Below are positions 16,985 to 26,410 of a stretch of DNA of 64,000 bases, one piece after another; positions within the stretch are counted from its first letter, which is position 1; each line of letters begins with the position of its first letter. The translations under genes were made by a program, and so were the position numbers. The notes under the pieces were generated by a model. That model worked only from the letters and a program-made list of their open reading frames with translations, was not told the DNA's origin and did not search any database. Origin of the DNA: UBA8949 sp942493365 (lineage in GTDB: Bacteria; Bacillota; Clostridia; Saccharofermentanales; UBA5734); contig OW818697.1 of the NCBI GenBank assembly GCA_942493365.1, positions 1,116,001-1,180,000 of the forward strand, read 5' to 3'.

Positions 16985-17782
16985 ATGATTCCTGAAGTAA
17001 ACGCCGCCGCGAGCGGGTTTGGCCCGTACTCTTTTTCGATCCGTAACACCGACACCGACTGCTACGATCGGCTGCACCTGTCGTCGCTGTTCTCTTTCAT
17101 GCAGGAGGCCGCCTACCTCAACGCGGAGGCGGGCGGATTGGGTGCCAGCCGGCTCGATCGGTTGGGGCTGTGCTGGATGCTGATCCGCATTTCGATCCGC
17201 ATGGAGCGGCTCCCGCACTGGGGCGACACCCTGACGGTGGTTACCTGGAGTCGCGGTTATCGCAAGTTGACCTGGCTGCGTGACTATGAGTTTTTCAATG
17301 AGGCTGGCGTCCGGCTGGGATGTGGCACGTCCGAATGGCTGGTTGGCAATGCCAGTGACCATCGACCGCAGCGACCGGAGCTGGCGCTGCCCGACCAACC
17401 GCTGCCGATCAGCGAGCGCGCTGTTTTCGAGGGGCTATTGTCCCGCCCACCCCAACTCACGCTTGACCAGGACAGTCAGCCGACGCTGGCGTTGTATGCC
17501 GATTTCAGCGACATTGACCGCAACCGCCATGTCAACAACACCCGCTACGTCGCCTGGTGCATGAACGCCATCCATGCCTTGGTGCGCTCTGGCCGCGAGG
17601 AACCAGCCGACCTGCAGGTCAGTGGGTTGGATATTCACTACATCAGCGAAGTCAAAATCGGCGAAAAAATATACTGTTACGCCCAGACCGAAGCCCAGAC
17701 GCCGTCAGGTGAATACCTGGTTGAGGCGCGTCGCGCGGAAGATGGTTCGACCGTTTTTCGGGCGCGGGTTCTGACCGCCTGA
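16985..17782 (+). CDS. Acyl-ACP thioesterase
   Basis: This 265-residue protein has the double hot-dog layout of the bacterial FatA/FatB-like acyl-ACP thioesterases. The first hot dog (about 10-140) contains SSLFSFMQEAAYLNAEAGG and WMLIRISIRMERLPHWGD; the second starts near 160 with the motif DIDRNRHVNNTRY, which holds the family's catalytic Asn/His region. The enzyme releases free fatty acids from acyl carrier protein and limits chain length. AGGGAGAG lies just before the ATG. It is flanked by unrelated genes. Confidence 0.9.
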   Translation: MIPEVNAAASGFGPYSFSIRNTDTDCYDRLHLSSLFSFMQEAAYLNAEAGGLGASRLDRLGLCWMLIRISIRMERLPHWGDTLTVVTWSRGYRKLTWLRDYEFFNEAGVRLGCGTSEWLVGNASDHRPQRPELALPDQPLPISERAVFEGLLSRPPQLTLDQDSQPTLALYADFSDIDRNRHVNNTRYVAWCMNAIHALVRSGREEPADLQVSGLDIHYISEVKIGEKIYCYAQTEAQTPSGEYLVEARRAEDGSTVFRARVLTA

Positions 17783-17834
17783 TTAGCGACGATTCTGAAC
17801 AATTATGAACTCCGGCACCCGCGGGGCGATTTTT

Positions 17835-17843
17835 TGTTATAAT
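17835..17843 (+). promoter_or_regulatory. Extended -10 promoter of the Gld-like ABC cluster
   Basis: TGTTATAAT about 63 nt before the ATPase gene; no clear -35. Confidence 0.5.
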
Positions 17844-17906
17844 CAGAACTTGTGAAAAGCATAAACCTCTCCACGACAAGGTGGATGGAGGCAAGGAGGA
17901 AGACGG

Positions 17907-18860
17907 ATGATCGAAATTCGCAACCTGGTCAAGTACTACGGCGACAACCTGGCTGTCAATGATGTCACTTTTACCGTGCAAGAGGGCGAAATTCTGGGCT
18001 TTCTGGGGCCGAACGGCGCTGGCAAGACCACAACCATGAATATTCTGACCGGCTTTTTGTCGGCCACGTCGGGGACCGTCGTTATCAACGGCCACGACAT
18101 TCTTGAGAACCCGCAGCAGGCCAAACAGTGCATCGGCTATCTGCCGGAAACACCGCCGCTGTATCTCGACATGACGGTCATCGAATATTTGAAATTCGTC
18201 GCCGAGCTCAAGGGCGTCGCGCACGACGACCGGATCAAACACCTGGCCGAAATCATGAAACTGGTGCGCATCTCGGATGTTGGCAATCGGCTGATCAAGA
18301 ACCTGTCCAAGGGCTATCGTCAGCGTGTCGGCCTGGCCCAGGCCCTGGTTGGCAACCCCAAGGTGCTGGTGCTCGATGAACCGACCGTCGGCCTCGACCC
18401 CAAGCAGATCATCGAAATGCGCAACCTGATCAAAGAGCTGGGCAAAAAACACACCGTCATCCTCAGCTCGCATATTCTGCCCGAAGTGCAGGCCATTTGT
18501 CAGCGCGTTGTCATCATCAACAAGGGCGTCATCGCCGCCATCGACACGCCCGAAGGCCTCTCGCGCAAAATGGCTAAAACCGCCAAAATCGAGATCACCG
18601 CTGAAGGACCAACCAAGGAGATCATCCACAAGCTGCGCCTGCTGCCTGGCGTGCGGAATGTCGAGATGACCATCGAAAAAGAAAACGCCATGGGCATTTA
18701 CGAAATCGAGAACGACCCCGATCACGATGTGCGCAAACAGGTCTTTTTCGAAATGGCCCGCAACAGCTGGCCGATTATCGAAATGAAATCGATGGACCCG
18801 ACCCTGGAAGAAATCTTCTTGCAGGTGACCAGCGCCAACCTACCGGGAAAGAAGGGATAA
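17907..18860 (+). CDS. ABC-2 type transporter ATP-binding protein (GldA-like)
   Basis: A 317-residue ATPase: Walker A GPNGAGKTT near residue 38, signature LSKGYRQRVGLAQ, Walker B VLVLDEPTVGLDP, and a C-terminal extension of about 90 residues like that of ABC-2 ATPases. Its closest architecture is the ATPase of the gliding-type Gld transporter set, since it is followed by a one-domain permease, a GldG-like protein and a DUF4340 protein. The permease begins 4 nt after its stop, so all form one operon. Such sets in Firmicutes have unknown substrates. Confidence 0.9.
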   Translation: MIEIRNLVKYYGDNLAVNDVTFTVQEGEILGFLGPNGAGKTTTMNILTGFLSATSGTVVINGHDILENPQQAKQCIGYLPETPPLYLDMTVIEYLKFVAELKGVAHDDRIKHLAEIMKLVRISDVGNRLIKNLSKGYRQRVGLAQALVGNPKVLVLDEPTVGLDPKQIIEMRNLIKELGKKHTVILSSHILPEVQAICQRVVIINKGVIAAIDTPEGLSRKMAKTAKIEITAEGPTKEIIHKLRLLPGVRNVEMTIEKENAMGIYEIENDPDHDVRKQVFFEMARNSWPIIEMKSMDPTLEEIFLQVTSANLPGKKG

Positions 18861-18864
18861 TCGC

Positions 18865-19653
18865 ATGAATCGTCTGTCAGCCATTTTTAAACGTGAAATC
18901 GCCTCCTACTTCCGGTCACCGATGGGTTATGTCATCTTCGCCATTTTCATGGCGATTGGCGGCCTTATCTACGGCTTGAGCACCATGGCCGGCTACTTCA
19001 ACCTGGTCGATGAACTGGCATTTCTGAAATACGTCCTGATTTTCATCATCCCGATTATGACCATGCGCGCCTTCTCCGAAGATCGCCGGAACGGCACCGA
19101 AGTCCTGCTCTTCACCTCGCCGGCCAGCACCGCACAGATTGTTCTGGCCAAATACCTCGCTTCATTGGTCATTTTCCTGCTGCTGACCGCCACCACCCTG
19201 ATTCACCTGCTGCTGACCCTGGCTTTCGGTGGCCGGATCGATATCAGCGTGCTGGGTGCCTACATCGGCTTCATCTTCCTGGGCGCGGTCTTCATTGCCA
19301 TCGGCGTCTTTGCCTCTGCTTTGACCGAGAATCAGATCATCGCGGCCGTCATCTCGGTGGTCATCATTTTTTTCCTGATGGTCATCAGCGCAGTGGCCGC
19401 CTTGCTCGGCGATGCGGTCGCCAGCATCATGAACCAGCTCAACTTCTTCGGCTGGTTTACCGATACACAAATTCAAAGTGTCGGTACCGCGATCACCGAC
19501 GGCATCAACTGGATCAGCCCAGACGCCCGCTTGGGCAACATCATCAGCGGCGTCTTTGAGCTTTCGCCGATTGTCTTCTTTGTCAGTCTGGTCGAGGTCT
19601 TCCTGTTCCTGACCAACCGCGTACTTGAAAAACGGCGCTGGAGCCAGAGGTGA
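18865..19653 (+). CDS. ABC-2 type permease (GldF-like)
   Basis: A 262-residue membrane protein with six predicted helices, opening with KREIASYFRSPMGYVIFAIFM, the typical start of GldF/NosY-like ABC-2 permeases, and containing MRAFSEDRRNGTEVLLFTSP, the conserved cytoplasmic elbow. It pairs with the ATPase before it and overlaps the next gene by 4 nt. Confidence 0.88.
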   Translation: MNRLSAIFKREIASYFRSPMGYVIFAIFMAIGGLIYGLSTMAGYFNLVDELAFLKYVLIFIIPIMTMRAFSEDRRNGTEVLLFTSPASTAQIVLAKYLASLVIFLLLTATTLIHLLLTLAFGGRIDISVLGAYIGFIFLGAVFIAIGVFASALTENQIIAAVISVVIIFFLMVISAVAALLGDAVASIMNQLNFFGWFTDTQIQSVGTAITDGINWISPDARLGNIISGVFELSPIVFFVSLVEVFLFLTNRVLEKRRWSQR

Positions 19654-21137
19654 GAGCAATGAGCAATAAAGAACAAAGGAAAATATTTGTTGATAAACGT
19701 AATCGCAGCCTGAAAAGGGTATCCATTATTTCGACCATCCTCTTTATCGTGGTGGTCCTGGCCTTCAACATCCTGTTTGACAGCCTGCTGGGCAAAAAGC
19801 TGCAGTGGGACTGGTCGACCGGCGAGCTCTATAGCATCGGCGATGTCAGCAAGGGCATCCTGAACAACCTGAAACTGGACGTTCAGATCATCGGTCTTTT
19901 TGACAAAACGAACGACACGGTATACACCGACTTTCGCAAACTGCTGGACGACTATGCCGCCAAGAGCAACGGTCGTATCACGCTGCGCTACGTTGATCCC
20001 GACGCCAATCCGGCCATCCTGACCGAAATCGATCCCGACGGCTACCTTGACCTCGACACCGCTGTGTTCGTCGTCTATTGCCCCAGCACCAAGAAGGCCA
20101 AGCCAATCTCGGACGACGACCTGTTGGACGTTCAATACGATCAGACCACCGGCCAGCAGGTTCTGGCGGGCATCACCGCCGAAGAGAGCTTCACCGGTGC
20201 CATCAAATTTGTGCAATCTGAAAACACGCCAACCCTGTACTTCTCGTCAGGTCATGATGAAATTGACTATGCCACCTCGTACAGCGCGCTGGTGTCAATC
20301 ATGCAAAACAATAATTTCCAGGTCAAACCGCTTGACATGTTTGGGATCGGAGCCATTCCGGCCGACTGCGCGGTTCTGATTATCGCCGAACCGCAAAAGG
20401 ATATCACCCAATTGGAAAAGGGCGTCATCGGGGATTACCTAAAATCCGGCGGCAGCCTGATGTTCATTGCCGGATACGGCAATACGAGATTTCCGGTGCT
20501 GAATCAGCTGCTGGCCGATTATAACCTCGAAGTCAGCAACACCAAAATCCGAGAAGGTGATGTCAATTACCGTCTTCAGAACGATGAGTATTTCATTCGC
20601 GTGATCGCGCCGGTCAGCACGTTTGTGACTTCAACAATTGATGGCCAGATCGTCATGGAGAATACGCGCGGCATGAACATTCTCAGCAATACGTCGAGCC
20701 TGGTTGTCGCCGAGCCCATTCTGACCACGTCGCTTAAGGGCATCGCAGAGACTGACGGCGACATTGCCCAATCATCCGCGCCCGCCACGCAGAATGTGGC
20801 CGTTTTGTCAGAAAACAAAAGCTGGATCGATGGCAAAGATATCACAGTCAGCGCCAAAGTGATGCTGTTTGGCAGTTCCAGTATGTTTCTGGATGAAATG
20901 CTGACCAATAATTACACTGCCCTGAATGCCAATATCTTCTACGCCAGCGTCACGTGGATGTCCAATGCCGAGCCGGTCGATGATCTGATGATCAAAGCCA
21001 AGGACCCCATTTCCTATGCCCTGACTTCGGGCACGCTGGGTGCCTGGAACCTGGCCAGTTTCTTTTGCTTCCTGATCTTGCCGATCATCCTGCTGATCAT
21101 TGCGCTGGTGGTCTATCGCAAACGCAAAAACCTGTAA
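19650..21137 (+). CDS. GldG-like ABC transporter auxiliary protein
   Basis: 495 residues: one N-terminal helix (about 26-50), a large extracytoplasmic domain, and a C-terminal helix (about 465-490) ending RKRKNL. The region about 55-200, with LKLDVQIIGLFDKTNDTVYTDFRKLLDDYAAKSNGRITLRYVDPDANP, matches the ABC_transp_aux/GldG domain; FSSGHDEID and a Rossmann-like ADCAVLIIAEPQKD follow. In gliding bacteria GldG partners GldA and GldF; in Clostridia the task is unknown. Confidence 0.85.
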   Translation: MRAMSNKEQRKIFVDKRNRSLKRVSIISTILFIVVVLAFNILFDSLLGKKLQWDWSTGELYSIGDVSKGILNNLKLDVQIIGLFDKTNDTVYTDFRKLLDDYAAKSNGRITLRYVDPDANPAILTEIDPDGYLDLDTAVFVVYCPSTKKAKPISDDDLLDVQYDQTTGQQVLAGITAEESFTGAIKFVQSENTPTLYFSSGHDEIDYATSYSALVSIMQNNNFQVKPLDMFGIGAIPADCAVLIIAEPQKDITQLEKGVIGDYLKSGGSLMFIAGYGNTRFPVLNQLLADYNLEVSNTKIREGDVNYRLQNDEYFIRVIAPVSTFVTSTIDGQIVMENTRGMNILSNTSSLVVAEPILTTSLKGIAETDGDIAQSSAPATQNVAVLSENKSWIDGKDITVSAKVMLFGSSSMFLDEMLTNNYTALNANIFYASVTWMSNAEPVDDLMIKAKDPISYALTSGTLGAWNLASFFCFLILPIILLIIALVVYRKRKNL

Positions 21138-21157
21138 GAGCAACGGAGGCATCGATC

Positions 21158-22693
21158 ATGAAGAAACAATGGCGCACCCCCATCATCTTGGCCAGCGCGC
21201 TGGTTTTGCTGCTGGGTGTCTGGTGGCTGAGCACGCTGCTGCCCGGCGAGGTCGCAACTGAAACAACGACAACAACGACTACAGCCCCGATGGTATTCGA
21301 AGCTGCGGCTGCCGACGTTGCCAGCATCGCCGTTCACAACACGAAGGCCGATCTGACGTTGCTGCCCCAGTCAACCCAAAACACCGACGGTTCGACCAGC
21401 ATCAGCTGGCAACTCGACAGCACGACGGGTCTGCCCTTCTCCAGCACCAAACTGGCCAGCATCGCCAATGCCATGCTGGACCTCTCGGCCAGCCGCGTCA
21501 TCGCCGAAAACGCGACCGATCTGGCCGCCTTCGGGCTGGCACAGCCCAGCACACAAATCACCATAACGCTCAAGAATGGCGCAGTCCATGTCATCAGCCT
21601 CGGCAACGAGCTGGCGTCGGGCAGCGGGGTCTACGCGTCTGTCGACAGCAACGGCACCATCTATGCCATCAGCAGCACAACCGCCGGGCTTGCCCAGGTC
21701 GGTCTGCTGGAGTTGCTGGATCAAGCCAAAACGATCGGCATTGATGCGGCGGAGCTGATCGGCTTGAACTTCGACCGGGCCAAAGATAATTTGAGCATGT
21801 ACAGCACCTGTGTCTATGAGGAAACCACAATCGGCGACACAACCTCGTCATTTTTCGATTTTAAGTTGACCCGACCGCTTGCTATCACGGGCAATCCCGA
21901 TAAACTGACCACCCTGGCCACCGAAGCCCTGAAGGCCGCGGCCGCCGAGTTTGTTGAAATCAATCCCGCGGATCTTACGATTTATGGGCTGGACCAGCCG
22001 CAGTATACGATTGCTCTGACGACGGCAACCAAAACCGTCACGCTCAAAATCGGCAAGCAGGTCGGTGACAGTTATTATATGATCAGCGACGCCCTGCCGG
22101 CGGTCTTCAAGGTTTCAACCAGCACCTTCTCCGTGCTCGACATGCCTGCGATCGAGATGGTTGACCGCCAGTTCATGATGAAACCTATTTGGACGGTTGA
22201 CCGTGTCGTGGTTGATATTCCCGGTGCGTCATTCACGGCCGAAATTGCCCAGACCAGTGCTCAAATTGCCAGCGACGAGGGGGTCACCTTCCGGCTGGAC
22301 GGCGCTGATGCAAGAATCTTCAGCGAATCGGACAGCAGCTTGTTTACTGCATTTTATCAGCGAATAATCGGCTTACGCATGGCCGGCATCGAGGCGGGCG
22401 TCTCGCCAGCCAACACGCGGGATGGCAGCATCGTCTTCAGCATTAAGGCCGACCCGTCAAACAATGTCGCCGCACACAACGTCGTTATTGAATTTGCCCG
22501 CCGAGACGATTATACTGATTATGTCTTTATCGATGGGGTTTATGCCGGTTACTACATTGATCGCGCACTAGCCTTCACCTCGGAAAAGCTCAATGCCGAA
22601 GGGATCGTTGTCGCTTACGACATGATGAAATATGCCATGGCGCATGCCGTGAATGGCGTTTTCGACACACAGGAAGGATATCAGCTTGACTGA
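21158..22693 (+). CDS. DUF4340 domain protein of the ABC cluster
   Basis: 511 residues from ATG 21158, chosen for its ACGGAGG site. One N-terminal helix (about 8-25) is followed by a Thr-rich stretch and two similar extracytoplasmic modules, each with the DUF4340 pattern (DLAAFGLAQPSTQITITLKNG and DLTIYGLDQPQYTIALTTATK). DUF4340 proteins regularly sit with GldG-like genes, consistent with a membrane-bound accessory part of the transporter. The next gene overlaps its last codons. Confidence 0.85.
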   Translation: MKKQWRTPIILASALVLLLGVWWLSTLLPGEVATETTTTTTTAPMVFEAAAADVASIAVHNTKADLTLLPQSTQNTDGSTSISWQLDSTTGLPFSSTKLASIANAMLDLSASRVIAENATDLAAFGLAQPSTQITITLKNGAVHVISLGNELASGSGVYASVDSNGTIYAISSTTAGLAQVGLLELLDQAKTIGIDAAELIGLNFDRAKDNLSMYSTCVYEETTIGDTTSSFFDFKLTRPLAITGNPDKLTTLATEALKAAAAEFVEINPADLTIYGLDQPQYTIALTTATKTVTLKIGKQVGDSYYMISDALPAVFKVSTSTFSVLDMPAIEMVDRQFMMKPIWTVDRVVVDIPGASFTAEIAQTSAQIASDEGVTFRLDGADARIFSESDSSLFTAFYQRIIGLRMAGIEAGVSPANTRDGSIVFSIKADPSNNVAAHNVVIEFARRDDYTDYVFIDGVYAGYYIDRALAFTSEKLNAEGIVVAYDMMKYAMAHAVNGVFDTQEGYQLD

Positions 22694-23867
22694 TCCAGAT
22701 CAATCTCATAATCAGAAACCGGCACAAAGAAGCAGAGCCAGCCTGATCATCCTGATCGTGCTGGCTTTCCTGCTGATGGCAGGAGCGGTCTTCCTCGTGG
22801 TCAGTCTGCCGGACGATCAAGCCTGGCATTTGCCGACCGCCGATACCAACAAAATCAACGCCGATGAAACCGGCTTCACCTGTTCGGTCAGCGAAGCACA
22901 GCAGCTTTTTCCCTTCAGCAGCGGCGTGATGAAACTGACCAGCACCCGTGTGGCGCTGATCGATGTTCACGGCACTGAACAATTTGCCTATGACCTTGAA
23001 TTTTCCGCGCCTTTCGCCGTCAGCAACGAAAAATTCATGATGGCCGCCGATCGCGACGGCCATAGCCTGATCATGCTGAACAACCAGGGCAAGCTCTATC
23101 AGATCACAATGGCTGGGCGCATCAGTGGCGCGGCGCTGCGGGACGACGGCACCTTGGCGATTGTGAGCGACATTGGCTACGAGGGCGTCGTTACCGATCA
23201 GAGCAACAGCACCGGGGTTGTTTCCATCTTCGGAACCGGCGGCAATTGGATGTTCGACTGTTATCTGCCGGATACCGGCTACATTTTATCGGTTTCGTTT
23301 CCGACCGATAGCGACAGCTTTGACATTGCCTTGGTCAACACCGCGGCTTCAGCGGCAAAGCCCATCATCAAGCGTTACAGCCTGCAGGGGGTCGAGACCG
23401 GGCAGCGCATTCCTGATCTGCCTGAGATTTACCCGCTGGTCGTCTATGACCCGGCAGGTCACCCGGTTTTGTGTTCGGCTGCCAACCTGGCCGCCATCTC
23501 CTACGATTCGAGCGCCTTGATCTGGCAGCAAAGCTATCCGCGCATCCTGGCGGTCAGGAGCACCCCCGCCGGGCTGGCCGTCGCGGCCGCCAAGGCAGAT
23601 GGGCAATGCTGGCTCGATGTGCTGGCTGGTGACGGCCGTCAGCAAAGCAGTCAGCTGATCGGTGCCAGCATCACCAACATGGATTCGCGCGGCGATCTTT
23701 TGACCCTGGGCAGTGGAACACGAGTCGTTACCGTCAACCTGCGAACCGGCGTTAAGGTGCTGGATCGCGATGTTGGCGCGGAAATCATCCGCGTCGGGTT
23801 CGCTGCGGACAACGCTTTGACCGTTATTACCAGGACGGGCGTTCTTTGCCTGGCGTCAACTTCATGA
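22686..23867 (+). CDS. Membrane-anchored beta-propeller protein, DUF5711-like
   Basis: I place the start at TTG 22686, 7 nt after AGGAAGGA and overlapping the DUF4340 stop by 8 nt; an earlier ATG in frame lies inside the previous gene without a ribosome site. The 393-residue product has a cytoplasmic head, one membrane helix (about 20-42) and an extracytoplasmic part with repeated beta-strand units (ALIDVHGTEQFAYDLEF, LIMLNNQGKLYQITM, RDDGTLAIVSD), as in DUF5711 proteins of Clostridia. Coupling suggests it belongs to the same membrane complex, but this is inference. Confidence 0.7.
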   Translation: MTDPDQSHNQKPAQRSRASLIILIVLAFLLMAGAVFLVVSLPDDQAWHLPTADTNKINADETGFTCSVSEAQQLFPFSSGVMKLTSTRVALIDVHGTEQFAYDLEFSAPFAVSNEKFMMAADRDGHSLIMLNNQGKLYQITMAGRISGAALRDDGTLAIVSDIGYEGVVTDQSNSTGVVSIFGTGGNWMFDCYLPDTGYILSVSFPTDSDSFDIALVNTAASAAKPIIKRYSLQGVETGQRIPDLPEIYPLVVYDPAGHPVLCSAANLAAISYDSSALIWQQSYPRILAVRSTPAGLAVAAAKADGQCWLDVLAGDGRQQSSQLIGASITNMDSRGDLLTLGSGTRVVTVNLRTGVKVLDRDVGAEIIRVGFAADNALTVITRTGVLCLASTS

Positions 23868-23873
23868 TATACT
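23846..23873 (+). promoter_or_regulatory. Candidate promoter of pepF
   Basis: TTGCCT at 23846-23851, 16-bp spacer and TATACT at 23868-23873, within the last codons of the upstream gene and 22 nt before pepF. Confidence 0.6.
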
Positions 23874-23894
23874 TGAGCAAAAGAAGGAGATTAT

Positions 23895-25730
23895 ATGGAA
23901 CCTGATGGTCTCCCGCTACGACGAAGTCGGGCGGACATCCCCGAAACGTACCGTTGGAAGCTGGAAGATATCTTTTCGTCCGACGCGGATTGGGAATCCG
24001 CCTGGTCAGCGATACCCCCATTATTAGACAGTTTGCAGCAATGTCGCGGCAAAATCAACTACAGTGCTGAGATATTGCTTTGTGCTCTGGACAAAGCCAG
24101 CCAGCTCGATTTGGAACTCATGGAGCTGCTGGCTTATGCGCGGATGCGCCGGGACGAGGACAATACCGTCGCGCTTTATCAGAATATGGCTGACCGCGCG
24201 ATGGGTCTGTATTATCAGACCGCATCATCGACGGCTTTTTTGACCCCGGAAATCGCCGCGATGCCCGAGGCAACGATCTTGTCCTGGCTGGAAAGCGAAG
24301 CGGGTCTGGCGCCCTATCGGCACAGTCTGCTCGACACGCTCAGAACCAAGCCGCACATCCTCCCGGAAGCTGAGGAGGCGCTTTTATCCCGTTTCGGACC
24401 AGTCGCTGAAGGCTTGAGCGACGTTTTCACCATGCTCAACAACGTTGACATTAAACTGGGAAGGGTTGAAGACGGGCAGGGGAAGACGATCGAACTGACG
24501 CATGCCGCCTTTGCGCAGTTGCGGGAGCATCCTGATCGTGCCGTCCGCGCAGCAGCTTTTGAGAAGATACACAACGCTTACGCTGGCGTTGGCCAGACGC
24601 TGTCGGTGCTCTACGGGACGCAGATCAAGGCCGATCTGCTGCTGGCCACGACCCGGCTTTACCCTGACAGCCTCACGGCAGCCCTGGCCGGCGACAACCT
24701 GCCGGTGAGCCTTTACAGCAACCTGATCGAGACCGTCCGAGAAGGCCGCCCGGTCCTGGAACGCTATTTGGATCTGCGCCGCCGCAGCATGGCGCTCGAC
24801 GACCTTCATATTTATGATACTTACGTGCCGATGCTCAATCAGCCGCAGCGCCGTTACACCTTTGAACAGGCCTGTGACCTGCTGCGACTGGCTTTAGCGC
24901 CGCTCGGCAGCCAATACCTGGCCGACCTGGAAAACCACCTTGGCGGTCGCTGGATAGATGTCTGCGAAACGCCAGGCAAGACCAGCGGCGCCTACTCTTG
25001 GGGGTCCTATAAAACCCATCCCTATGTGCTGCTCAACTTTGGCGGGACGATGTCCGATATCTTCACGCTGGCCCACGAGGTTGGCCACAGCATGCACACC
25101 TTCTATTCCAATCAGCGTCCCTATCCAGAGTCACATTATCCGATTTTTTTGGCAGAAATCGCCTCAACGGTCAATGAAAACCTGCTGATGCGCTACCTGC
25201 TGTCGCGATGCGATGTCAATACGCCGGAAGGCTTGCAGGAAAAATCCTATCTGCTCAATCATTTTCTCGAGGAATTCCGTCTGACGGTTTTCCGTCAGAC
25301 GCTATTCGCCGAATTTGAATGGCTGACCCATCAGCGGGCTGAAGCTGGCGAAGCCATGACAGCCGATTGGATCTGCGAACTTTACAGCCGTTTGCAAGCT
25401 GACTACTATGGTAGTATCATCGTGCCGGATGACTATATGAAATGGGAATGGACCCGTATCCCGCATTTCTACAATGCCTATTATGTCTATAAATACGCCA
25501 CCGGCTTTTCCGCGGCGGTGGCCCTCAGCCAACAGATTTTGACCGAGGGACAGCCCGCGGTTGAGCGCTATCTGAAATTCCTCGGCGCAGGCGGATCGGA
25601 TTATCCAATGGCAACGCTGGCGCTGGCGGGTGTCGATTTGACCGACCGCAAGCCAATCAGCGCAGCAATATCAGTCTTTTCAACCAGTCTGGACGAACTG
25701 GTGATACTGATCAATGGGAGGCAACATTAA
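23895..25730 (+). CDS. pepF: Oligoendopeptidase F (M3 family)
   Basis: A 611-residue zinc peptidase with the M3 active-site motif HEVGHSMHTF (His394, Glu395, His398) and the downstream zinc ligand Glu in FLAEIASTVNENLLM. The N-terminal helical half, including TYRWKLEDIFSSDADWE, is typical of PepF. It degrades short peptides in the cytoplasm; no signal peptide is seen. AAGGAGA is the ribosome site. The CYTH gene starts on the last base of its stop codon, so the two are coupled. Confidence 0.95.
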   Translation: MEPDGLPLRRSRADIPETYRWKLEDIFSSDADWESAWSAIPPLLDSLQQCRGKINYSAEILLCALDKASQLDLELMELLAYARMRRDEDNTVALYQNMADRAMGLYYQTASSTAFLTPEIAAMPEATILSWLESEAGLAPYRHSLLDTLRTKPHILPEAEEALLSRFGPVAEGLSDVFTMLNNVDIKLGRVEDGQGKTIELTHAAFAQLREHPDRAVRAAAFEKIHNAYAGVGQTLSVLYGTQIKADLLLATTRLYPDSLTAALAGDNLPVSLYSNLIETVREGRPVLERYLDLRRRSMALDDLHIYDTYVPMLNQPQRRYTFEQACDLLRLALAPLGSQYLADLENHLGGRWIDVCETPGKTSGAYSWGSYKTHPYVLLNFGGTMSDIFTLAHEVGHSMHTFYSNQRPYPESHYPIFLAEIASTVNENLLMRYLLSRCDVNTPEGLQEKSYLLNHFLEEFRLTVFRQTLFAEFEWLTHQRAEAGEAMTADWICELYSRLQADYYGSIIVPDDYMKWEWTRIPHFYNAYYVYKYATGFSAAVALSQQILTEGQPAVERYLKFLGAGGSDYPMATLALAGVDLTDRKPISAAISVFSTSLDELVILINGRQH

Positions 25731-26410
25731 TGGAAACCGAACTAAAGCTTCGTTTCGCCAAGCCCGGTGACGAGTTGGAATTTCTGAACAGTTCCTGGCT
25801 CCATCAGCAGGTGATGCCCGATTCACGGGTGGAAACGATCATGCTCAGCCGTTACTTCGACACAGCCGAGCAGAATCTGACCCGCATGAATACCTCCCTG
25901 CGCATTCGCGAAGAAGGGGAAGTGCGGGTGGCAACCATCAAGCTCGGCCGACAGTCCAGTAACGGGCTGCACCAGCGGCTGGAATGGTCGGTCGACCTGG
26001 ATGACGAAGTTTCGGAGGTCAACCCTGATGAGGGCCTGGATATCCAGTGGTTTCAAAAAAACGCGGTCAGTGAAGGCGATCCTGATGATCGGCTGCACGA
26101 AATCCTAAAATCGATCGATGGACTGCCGCTTATCGAAATCTGCCAGGCCCGTTTTGTGCGAACGGCATTTGATGTCGGATATGGCGACACCCTGATGGAA
26201 CTGGCCTTGGATGTTGGCGAACTGAGCGCGGGAGACATGACCGATCCGTTCCTCGAACTGGAATTGGAGCTCAAAGAGGGCGATGTCCGCGACCTGATGG
26301 AGCTGGGTGAAGAACTGAAAACCCGCTTCCGACTGGATCCCGAACCCCTGAGCAAATATTCGCGCTGTCTGTCTATGCTGCAGCAACAAGCGGGATTGCA
26401 GGATGCTTGA
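25730..26410 (+). CDS. CYTH domain protein
   Basis: At 226 residues it has the family's opening METELKLRF (an ExExK motif), then MLSRYFDT, SLRIREEGEVRVATIK and near the end FLELELELKEGD. CYTH proteins form a tunnel that binds triphosphates and divalent metal, as in triphosphatases or class IV adenylate cyclases; in Firmicutes inorganic triphosphatase is most likely. The start and stop overlap the neighbours on both sides, so it is within a pepF-CYTH-FAD operon. Confidence 0.88.
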   Translation: METELKLRFAKPGDELEFLNSSWLHQQVMPDSRVETIMLSRYFDTAEQNLTRMNTSLRIREEGEVRVATIKLGRQSSNGLHQRLEWSVDLDDEVSEVNPDEGLDIQWFQKNAVSEGDPDDRLHEILKSIDGLPLIEICQARFVRTAFDVGYGDTLMELALDVGELSAGDMTDPFLELELELKEGDVRDLMELGEELKTRFRLDPEPLSKYSRCLSMLQQQAGLQDA

